From Lysobacter sp. (GTDB lineage: Bacteria; Pseudomonadota; Gammaproteobacteria; Xanthomonadales; Xanthomonadaceae): a DNA stretch of 64,000 bases. The position numbers and the translations under genes are program-made. The stretch is from the NCBI GenBank assembly GCA_011526085.1, contig WYBC01000016.1, positions 186,001 to 250,000 of the forward strand, written 5' to 3'. The notes beneath the pieces were generated by a model. It had not been told where the DNA came from, made no database searches, and was given only the letters and a program-made list of their open reading frames with translations. Positions 58,915 through 64,000 of the stretch are shown here, in pieces (within the stretch, counting starts at the first letter, position 1; the number at the start of each line of letters is the position of its first letter).

Positions 58915-59357
58915 AGCTGCAGATCGAGCATCGCCTCGCCGAGATCCGCATCGCTCAGCGTCATGCGGATCTGCGCGTGGTGCGCCTGCTCGCTCCACAA
59001 TTCGAACTTGTCGCCCATGCCCAACAGCACGGCGCGCTTGTCGATGCCCACCGCGCTGCGGTGGCTCGCCGGAACACCGATGCGGCCGTTGCCGTCGGGT
59101 TCGACGAACGTGGCCGCACCCACCAGCTTCAGCTGCAGACTGCGGCTGACGCTCTTGGTGCGCGGCAACGCGTTGACCTGGTCCCGCACCTTCTCCCAGA
59201 CCGGCTGGGGGTAGAGGTAGAGCGAACCGGCTTCGAACGGGTTGTAGGTGATGACCAGCCGGCTCTCGCACACCCGCGCGATCAGGTCCCGGTAACTGGT
59301 CGGGATCGCCAGCCGGCCCTTGTCGTCGATCGTGATGGCGGTCTCACCTTGGAACAC
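58911..59357 (-). CDS. mraZ: Transcriptional regulator MraZ
   Basis: 148 residues from GTG at 59357. MraZ has two SpoVT/AbrB-like halves ([19 protein letters not shown] and [17 protein letters not shown]) and forms rings that bind TGGG-type repeats before its own gene, repressing the dcw operon. The GTG at 59357 gives the family N-terminus ([14 protein letters not shown]) with AGG five bases before it. The ATG at 59399 would add 14 residues and overlap the MraZ-box region. It is the first gene of the cluster. Confidence 0.95.
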   Translation of the reverse strand: MFQGETAITIDDKGRLAIPTSYRDLIARVCESRLVITYNPFEAGSLYLYPQPVWEKVRDQVNALPRTKSVSRSLQLKLVGAATFVEPDGNGRIGVPASHRSAVGIDKRAVLLGMGDKFELWSEQAHHAQIRMTLSDADLGEAMLDLQL

Positions 59358-59407
59358 GTTGCCTACCCGGTTGTGCCCGTCTTCAGCGGGCTTGGTCAAC
59401 TCGGAAA

Positions 59408-59432
59408 AACCACTAATTGCCCGGTTTTCCCA
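59408..59432 (-). promoter_or_regulatory. MraZ-box-like repeats before mraZ
   Basis: On the minus strand TGGGA, GGGCA and TGGTT follow at exact 5-base spacers. The known MraZ operator is three TGGG[A/T]-type repeats with 5-base spacers. They lie just after the promoter below. Confidence 0.6.
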
Positions 59433-59441
59433 CGAGTCGCC

Positions 59442-59470
59442 ACATTAGAAGTGGCGCACAGGGTTGTCAA
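59442..59470 (-). promoter_or_regulatory. Promoter of the dcw cluster
   Basis: On the minus strand a consensus TTGACA (59465-59470), 17 bases, TAATGT (59442-59447). Transcription would start near 59435, next to the MraZ-box repeats, and run through mraZ to ftsZ. Confidence 0.8.
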
Positions 59471-59540
59471 CAACTTTATGCACCGAATTTCACTAGGCGC
59501 GTCAATGACTTGCGGCAATGTTCACAGAATAGTTCAAGGT

Positions 59541-59549
59541 TTATCCACA
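59541..59549 (+). promoter_or_regulatory. Perfect DnaA box
   Basis: TTATCCACA, the consensus DnaA-binding nonamer, lies in the AT-rich gap 59400-59665 upstream of the dcw promoter. A 15-base palindrome (TCTCAAA-T-TTTGAGA, 59563-59577) is next to it. Nothing else in the gap resembles a gene. Confidence 0.5.
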
Positions 59550-59653
59550 ACCCTCTGTTTCGTCTCAAATTTTGAGATTTCAGCTCCTGAACGACCCGGT
59601 CCGGGCTCCGCGAAGACGCTTCAGGCGTGCCTGCGGGCGCTCGCGCACGAAAT

Positions 59654-59714
59654 TCAACCTAGTGGTTGACAATTGGCGACGCACCCACGATATTCAACCG
59701 CATGATTGAATATC
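59654..59714 (+). promoter_or_regulatory. Promoter and paired operators of the arsR gene
   Basis: TTGACA (59666-59671), 17 bases, GATATT (59689-59694). Two inverted repeats frame it: TCAACC-TAGT-GGTTGA (59654-59669) over the -35 box, and GATATTCAA with TTGAATATC (59689-59714) spanning the -10 box and start codon. Both share the TTCAA/TTGAA half-site, as expected for autorepression by the encoded ArsR protein. Confidence 0.7.
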
Positions 59715-60067
59715 AGCCACAGCATCTCGACCGGGTCTTCCAGGCCCTCGCCGACCCGACCCGCCGGGCGATGCTGGCGGACCTCAGCCAGCGCGAACGC
59801 AGCGTGGGCGAGCTGGCCGCCCCGCACCGGATCAGCCTGGCGGCGGCCTCGAAGCACATCAAAACCCTGGAACGCGCCGGCCTGGTGAAGCGCACGGTCT
59901 CGGGCCGCACGCACCGCTGCGCGCTCGACGCCGCCCCGCTGGCCGACGCCGATGCCTGGCTGCGCCGCTATGCCGCGTTCTGGAACACCCGCCTCGATGC
60001 CCTGCACGCATTGCTGGCCGCCGATGCGAACACGCCCGCCACGACCGACAAGGAGCTTCCCCCATGA
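59702..60067 (+). CDS. ArsR-family transcriptional regulator
   Basis: 121 residues, MIEYQPQHLDRVFQALADPT then RRAMLADL, the usual ArsR opening. The recognition helix-turn-helix is VGELAAPHRISLAAASKHIK, followed by TLERAGLVKRTVSGRTH (wing). No Cys pair for metal binding is seen, so it belongs to the branch paired with SRPBCC proteins rather than a classical arsenic sensor. Its stop overlaps the next gene as ATGA. The start codon lies inside a 9-bp inverted repeat, so leader length is very short. Confidence 0.92.
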   Translation: MIEYQPQHLDRVFQALADPTRRAMLADLSQRERSVGELAAPHRISLAAASKHIKTLERAGLVKRTVSGRTHRCALDAAPLADADAWLRRYAAFWNTRLDALHALLAADANTPATTDKELPP

Positions 60068-60612
60068 ACGACCATGGCACCCTGATCGCCGACGATACGA
60101 TCCGTTTCGAACGCCTGCTGCCGGGCCCGATCGAACGCGTCTGGGCCTTTCTCGTCGAATCCGAGAAACGCGCGCTGTGGCTGGCCGCCGGCCCGATGGC
60201 GCCGGAGGCCGGCGGGGATGTCGCCCTGCATTTCCGCAATGCGGAACTCTCCGAAGGCGACGATCCCGCGCCGGAGAAGTATCGCGACTACGAGAACACC
60301 GGCAGCATGTTCGGCCGGATCACCCGCTGCGAACCACCGCACCGGCTGAGTTATACGTGGACGGATCTGCCCGGCGAGGTCGAGGAAGAGGATTCCGAAG
60401 TGAGCTTCGAGCTCACCGCCGAAGGCGACCGGGTCCGCCTCGTCCTGATCCATCGCCGCCTGCAGGCGCACGAACTGCTCAGCGTCGCCGGCGGCTGGCA
60501 TACGCACCTGGGCATTCTCGAAGACCGGCTTGCCGGCCGCGCACCACGCCCGTTCTGGCGCACGCACACGCGGCTGGAAGCGGAATACGCCGAGAAACTG
60601 GGCCTCGAGTAA
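60064..60612 (+). CDS. SRPBCC (AHSA1-like) domain protein
   Basis: 182 residues. The START-like fold is recognised by IRFERLLPGPIERVWAFLVE at the start (strand plus V-W-x-x-L helix), WLAAGPMAPEAGG, and the C-terminal helix region GGWHTHLGILEDRLAG. AHSA1-like SRPBCC proteins bind hydrophobic ligands in a deep cavity, but the ligand is unknown. It is translationally coupled to the ArsR regulator, a pairing widespread in proteobacteria. Confidence 0.9.
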   Translation: MNDHGTLIADDTIRFERLLPGPIERVWAFLVESEKRALWLAAGPMAPEAGGDVALHFRNAELSEGDDPAPEKYRDYENTGSMFGRITRCEPPHRLSYTWTDLPGEVEEEDSEVSFELTAEGDRVRLVLIHRRLQAHELLSVAGGWHTHLGILEDRLAGRAPRPFWRTHTRLEAEYAEKLGLE

Positions 60613-60620
60613 CCCGCGTT

Positions 60621-61019
60621 CCGGAGCGCACGGGCCACGGCATCGTCTCCCTCTGGACTTGCGCCCGCGAGGCCGTGCGGCGCACCGCGAAGAGCGTCCG
60701 GCCGGGAGTCCCGGGCCGGACGTTGAAAAATCAAGGCAGAGCCGATCGATAAGCCGGGTTCTGTCGTGGACAGTCATTCCTCTAGGCGCATCGTCGCCGA
60801 TACGCTCAAGCAACCTACCCGGAGCGCACGGGCCGCGGCATCGTCTCCCTCTGGACTTGCGCCCGTGAGGCCGTGCGGCGCACCGCGAAGAGCGTCCGGC
60901 CCGGAAGTCCCGGGCCAGACGTTGAAAAATCAAGGCAGAGCCGATCGATAAGCCGGGTTCTGTCGTGGACAGTCATTCCTCTAGGCGCATCGTCGCCGAT
61001 ACGCTCAAGCAACCTACCC
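60621..61019. repeat. Two tandem 198/199-bp units carrying the rnpB 3' end
   Basis: Unit one (60621-60818) and unit two (60819-61017) are near-identical, differing at only a handful of positions. Each carries flank, a GC-rich inverted repeat, a TTGAAAAATCAAGG segment and the last part of rnpB through CAACCTACCC. Unit two is fused to the intact gene. Confidence 0.9.
60736..60857 (-). pseudogene. Partial second copy of the 3' part of rnpB
   Basis: Read on the minus strand, the last roughly 90 bases (GGGTAGGTTGCTTGAGCG onward to GGCTCTGCC) are identical to the intact RNase P RNA, and the preceding stretch (GGGAGACGATGCCGCGGCCC) is also shared. The 5' two thirds are missing, so it cannot form a full ribozyme. 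It may be a relic or a separate small RNA. Confidence 0.8.
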
Positions 61020-61301
61020 GGAGACACCGCGGGCCGCGGCATCGTCTCCCTATTTGGTCTTGCTCCCGGTGGGGTTTGCCGTGCCGGTCCGTTGCCGGAC
61101 TCGCGGTGCGCTCTTACCGCACCATTTCACCCTTGCCACGCATTCCGAAGAACCGTTCGGCGGTATCTTTCTGTTGCACTTTCCGTCGACTCGCGCCGCC
61201 CAGGCGTTACCTGGCACCGTGCCCTGTGGAGCCCGGACTTTCCTCGGCATGCGCTCCCACAGAAATGGAAGCGCATGACGCGACTGTCTGACCGGCTCTG
61301 C
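60935..61301 (-). ncRNA. rnpB: RNase P RNA
   Basis: About 367 bases, the catalytic RNA that trims tRNA 5' ends. On the minus strand it has GAGGAAAGTCCGGGCTCC, GGTGCCAGGTAACGCCTGG, AGTGCAACAGAAAG, GGGTGAAATGGTGCGGTAAG and the 3' GACAGAACCCGGCTTATCG, all type-A bacterial hallmarks. The ends were set by helix P1: GCAGAGCCG (61301-61293) pairs with CGGCTCTGC (60943-60935). A T-rich TTGATTTTT follows the 3' end. It lies between mraZ/arsR and rsmI, a common gammaproteobacterial place. Confidence 0.96.
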
Positions 61302-61514
61302 GCGGCCATTGTCGCACGAACCACCGCGTCTCCCTTCACCGCTTCCGCCGCCATCGCAACGCCCATCGCCTGAAACACTTCGCGCGTCCGGTTGCGCTAC
61401 GCTAGGCCTGCCGGCGGTCGACCGCTCGTCGGCGCCGACAGGACGTCCTTTTCCGCCCGTCGTGCCCCCGGATCGCCCGGGAGCGCCGGCATCGTCCGAT
61501 GCGAGGAACACCGA

Positions 61515-63359
61515 TTGCCGATTGCGCGCGCAGCACGAGCCGACCCGGAGACGGCAGCCGCCGTACGACGCGGAACGTCCCGCCTGTCGCGCAACACCGT
61601 TTTCGCCATGGTTCTGCTCCTCGCCCCGGTCGTCGGCGAGGGCTTCGCGGCCGCAGGCGATGAAAACGGCGCCGACCAGCGTCATCCGCTGGAAGTGCGG
61701 GCGCTGACCCAGCCGCGCGAGGTGCTCGCGGCGCTCCCCGCCGCCCGCGGCGCGCTCGCGAAGAACGATCACGAAGGCCTGGCGAAGCTCGCGCTGGCGG
61801 AGGCCAATGCCTGCCGCGTCATCGCGGACTATCGCTGCCAGCGCCGCGCCGGCAGCGCCGCCATGGCCGAAGCCGACCGTACCGCAAGCGTCTATCTGCA
61901 GGTCCGGGCGCGGATCGCGCAGGGACGCGCGCTGTCGCGGCTCGGCGACTACAACAGCGCCGGGCGCACCCTGGCCGAAGCGCAGCAGCGTCTCGGCACG
62001 GCGCCCGACGACGAATTGATGGCCGATGTGCTGCTGGCGTATTCGTCCATCAGCGAGCGGCTGGGCAAACTGGACGAGTCGTACCGCTACGCGAAACAGG
62101 GCTTGGACCACGCCCCCGCCGCCCGCCTGCCGGAGATGCGCCTGCGGTTGCTGCGCAACATGGCGCACATCGCCTCCAACCAGGGCCGGCCGCAGGAAGC
62201 GCGCGAGCTGATGCGGGAAGCCAAAGCCATCCTGCCGACCAATCGCGATCCCAAGCTGACCGCGGAAGTCCTGCTGGAAGAAGCGCGCGCGGCGCGGGCG
62301 ATGGGCGACGCCGATGCGGTCGCGGATCTGGGCAGGCGCATCGGCCGCATCGGCGACGACCTCCGGAACACCCAGTTGCACGGGCTCGGCTACGAAACCA
62401 CGGCGCAGGCGCTGCAGATCCGCGGCGACAACGTCGCGGCGCTGGCGCTTTATCGCAAGGCGCAGGCCGAGTTCGCCAAACTGAAACTGCAGCAGGACGA
62501 ACTGCGCACGACGCGCGCGATCGTCGACCTGCAGCTCGAGGGCACCCAACCGGAGACGCTGCCCGAATCGATCGCACGATTGATCGCATTGGGCGATCGG
62601 ACCAATCGCACCGAGCGCGAAGCCGCCGCCGCGGACTTCGAGGAACGGCTGCGTTACGCCGAGAGCGACGCCGAGCTCGCGCGCGCCAACGCCAAGGCCG
62701 AAAACGAGCGGCTGCGCGCGGCCGTCAGCGAGAACCGGTTCCGCTTCGCGCTGGTGGTCGGACTCCTCGTGCTGTGCACGCTCGGCGTGGTCGTGGCCCT
62801 GTACGCCCAGCAGCGCAGGCACGCGGCGATGATGCGCGAGCGCGGACGCGAGATGGAGATCGCGATCTCCACCGATTTCCTCACCTCCGTATACAGCCGC
62901 CGCTACATCACCGAAGCGGGCGAACGCGCCGTCGAGCGCACGCGCGACGACCCGACCGGCCATGGCCTCGCGGTGGCGGTCGTCGACATCGATCATTTCA
63001 AACGGATCAACGACCGCTTCGGGCATGCGGTCGGCGATGAAGTCCTCAAGGCCGTCGCCGCCGCGATGCGGGCGGTCTGCCGCGACTCCGACCTGCTCGG
63101 CCGCTACGGCGGTGAAGAGTTCGCGGTGCTGTTGAACGGCATCCAGCCCGGACACGTGGCCACCGCCGCCGAGCGGCTGCGAGCTGCCGTCGCCGGCGCC
63201 ATCGTCATCCACGAGGGCGAGACCATCGCGCCCACCGCATCGATCGGCGTCGCCAGTCTGACGCCCGAAGATCGCGACTTCGATCAGCTGCTGATCCGCG
63301 CGGATCGCGCGCTGTACGAAGCGAAGGCGCAGGGACGGAACCGGGTGGTGCTCACCTGA
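61515..63359 (+). CDS. TPR-repeat diguanylate cyclase (GGDEF)
   Basis: 614 residues from TTG at 61515, chosen for GAGGA seven bases upstream; an ATG at 61608 is the alternative and would leave a bare hydrophobic start. After a signal-like segment (VFAMVLLLAPVVGEGFAAAG), tetratricopeptide-like helices span about 70-370, then a coiled coil and one membrane helix near 410-430 (FALVVGLLVLCTLGVVVALY). The cytoplasmic GGDEF domain has an intact GGEEF at about 532-536 and an inhibitory RxxD site five residues before it, so active c-di-GMP synthesis with feedback is expected. Confidence 0.9.
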   Translation: MPIARAARADPETAAAVRRGTSRLSRNTVFAMVLLLAPVVGEGFAAAGDENGADQRHPLEVRALTQPREVLAALPAARGALAKNDHEGLAKLALAEANACRVIADYRCQRRAGSAAMAEADRTASVYLQVRARIAQGRALSRLGDYNSAGRTLAEAQQRLGTAPDDELMADVLLAYSSISERLGKLDESYRYAKQGLDHAPAARLPEMRLRLLRNMAHIASNQGRPQEARELMREAKAILPTNRDPKLTAEVLLEEARAARAMGDADAVADLGRRIGRIGDDLRNTQLHGLGYETTAQALQIRGDNVAALALYRKAQAEFAKLKLQQDELRTTRAIVDLQLEGTQPETLPESIARLIALGDRTNRTEREAAAADFEERLRYAESDAELARANAKAENERLRAAVSENRFRFALVVGLLVLCTLGVVVALYAQQRRHAAMMRERGREMEIAISTDFLTSVYSRRYITEAGERAVERTRDDPTGHGLAVAVVDIDHFKRINDRFGHAVGDEVLKAVAAAMRAVCRDSDLLGRYGGEEFAVLLNGIQPGHVATAAERLRAAVAGAIVIHEGETIAPTASIGVASLTPEDRDFDQLLIRADRALYEAKAQGRNRVVLT

Positions 63360-63377
63360 TGGATGCCGCGTCGCGAC

Positions 63378-64000
63378 TCAGCCGGTCGCGACACCGTACA
63401 ACGCCTTCCTCGGCGCACCGGTCAGCTCCGCGGCCAGCTTCGCCGCGGTCGACGGCGGCAGGTGTTCGATCAACTTGGCATAGACGCGGCGGCCTTCGGC
63501 GAGCTGCGCATCAGCCTCGTCGGTGATGCCCTGGATCAGCAGAACGAACTCGCCCTTGCGCTGATCGGCGTCGGCGACGACGCGGGCGTGAAGTGCCGCG
63601 AGGCTGCCGTCGAGCACGGTTTCGAACAGCTTGGTGAGTTCGCGGGCGATCGCGGCGGGACGGTCGGGGCCGAAGGCGGCGACCGCGTCGGCGAGGGTGT
63701 CGTCGATCCGGTGCGAGGATTCGTAGAAGATCAGCGTGCGCGCTTCGCCGGCCAGCCGCGCGAGACGCTCGCGGCGGGCGCCGGCCTTGGCCGGGAGAAA
63801 GCCTTCGAAGGCGAAGCGGTCGCTGGGCAGCCCGGCGACGCTGAGCGCGGCGATCAGCGCGCTGGGGCCGGGAATCGGACTGACCCGGAGGCCGGCCGCG
63901 CGGGCGGCGGCGACCACGCGGAAGCCCGGGTCGCTGACCAGCGGGGTGCCGGCGTCGGAGACCAGGGCCAGCGATTCCCCGGCCTGCAGCCGGGCGACGA
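63378..64000 (-). CDS. rsmI: 16S rRNA (cytidine(1402)-2'-O)-methyltransferase RsmI (5' end outside window)
   Basis: The last roughly 207 codons are present. RsmI adds the 2'-O-methyl to C1402 of 16S rRNA, the same base that RsmH modifies. Motifs are LVSDAGTPLVSDPGF near the window edge, SPIPGPSALIAALSVAGLP, FEGFLPAKAGARRERL, IFYESSHRI and RELTKLFE. It is convergent with the GGDEF gene across 18 bp. The N-terminus continues past base 64000. Confidence 0.95.
   Translation of the reverse strand, partial: VARLQAGESLALVSDAGTPLVSDPGFRVVAAARAAGLRVSPIPGPSALIAALSVAGLPSDRFAFEGFLPAKAGARRERLARLAGEARTLIFYESSHRIDDTLADAVAAFGPDRPAAIARELTKLFETVLDGSLAALHARVVADADQRKGEFVLLIQGITDEADAQLAEGRRVYAKLIEHLPPSTAAKLAAELTGAPRKALYGVATG

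Noticed and set aside
59357..59399. Starting mraZ at the ATG at 59399
   Set aside because: It would add 14 residues not found in MraZ proteins. The GTG at 59357 gives the family N-terminus and has an AGG ribosome site.
59541..59549. The DnaA box as part of a replication origin
   Set aside because: Only one perfect box is present, and there is no dnaA, dnaN or gidA nearby.
60621..61019. The tandem 199-bp units as a CRISPR array or insertion sequence
   Set aside because: There are only two units, they are far too long for CRISPR repeats, there is no transposase, and they clearly derive from rnpB and its flank.

Overview
The window is GC-rich chromosomal DNA from a gammaproteobacterium, most likely a member of the Lysobacteraceae/Xanthomonadaceae (Lysobacter/Luteimonas-like). 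The reasons are the complete Gram-negative dcw division and wall cluster, meso-diaminopimelate-type MurE, LpxC, a large TonB-dependent receptor, and the neighbour order DciA / M23 peptidase / secA / Nudix-ThiE fusion. Species cannot be fixed from sequence alone. I see no tRNA, rRNA, insertion sequence, integrase or CRISPR array.

Layout. 1-827: groEL (cut by the window edge) and groES on the minus strand, with a CIRCE-like HrcA operator over the promoter. 1073-3893: a small catabolic or detoxification operon (dienelactone hydrolase, a small putative monooxygenase-like protein, a DsbA-like isomerase) divergent from a GlxA/AraC-type regulator. 3949-8520: a GMC oxidoreductase and a TonB-dependent receptor. 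8854-13442: a plus-strand run of slt, an NDUFA9-like reductase, a PH-domain protein and cca. 13470-18989: a secreted unknown, VanZ-like, MidA-like methyltransferase, DUF3149-like and DUF6159-like membrane proteins, and pterin/folate genes (FolM-like, folK, folB). 19060-25801: tsaD, rpsU, yqeY and dnaG, the macromolecular-synthesis neighbourhood, interrupted by an acetyltransferase, a broken SEC-C gene and an S41 peptidase.

25830-29049 is the standout accessory locus. It holds a complete cholesterol-dependent cytolysin (thiol-activated cytolysin family) with a strongly altered undecapeptide and no Thr-Leu cholesterol motif. It is followed 47 bp later by a small protein with a His-Gly / Ala-Cys dyad resembling clan CD cysteine peptidases. 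A regulator with two apparent winged-helix domains is divergent from the pair, with a perfect inverted repeat between them. This looks like a pore-former plus protease effector pair in a Gram-negative environmental bacterium.

29119-37498: an M19 dipeptidase-like protein, an ATP-grasp-like unknown, an S9 peptidase, a small secreted unknown, a Tat-exported tyrosinase and a Nudix/ThiE-like fusion. 37745-59357: secA, an M23 peptidase, dciA (divergent), lpxC and then the dcw cluster on the minus strand (transcribed mraZ, rsmH, ftsL, ftsI, murE, murF, mraY, ftsW, murG, murC, ddl, ftsQ, ftsA, ftsZ) with mostly 1-4 base overlaps, from a strong promoter carrying MraZ-box-like repeats. 59702-60612: an ArsR regulator and its SRPBCC partner. 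60621-61301: rnpB, whose 3' part is duplicated in a 199-bp tandem array. 61515-64000: a TPR-GGDEF diguanylate cyclase and rsmI (cut by the window edge).
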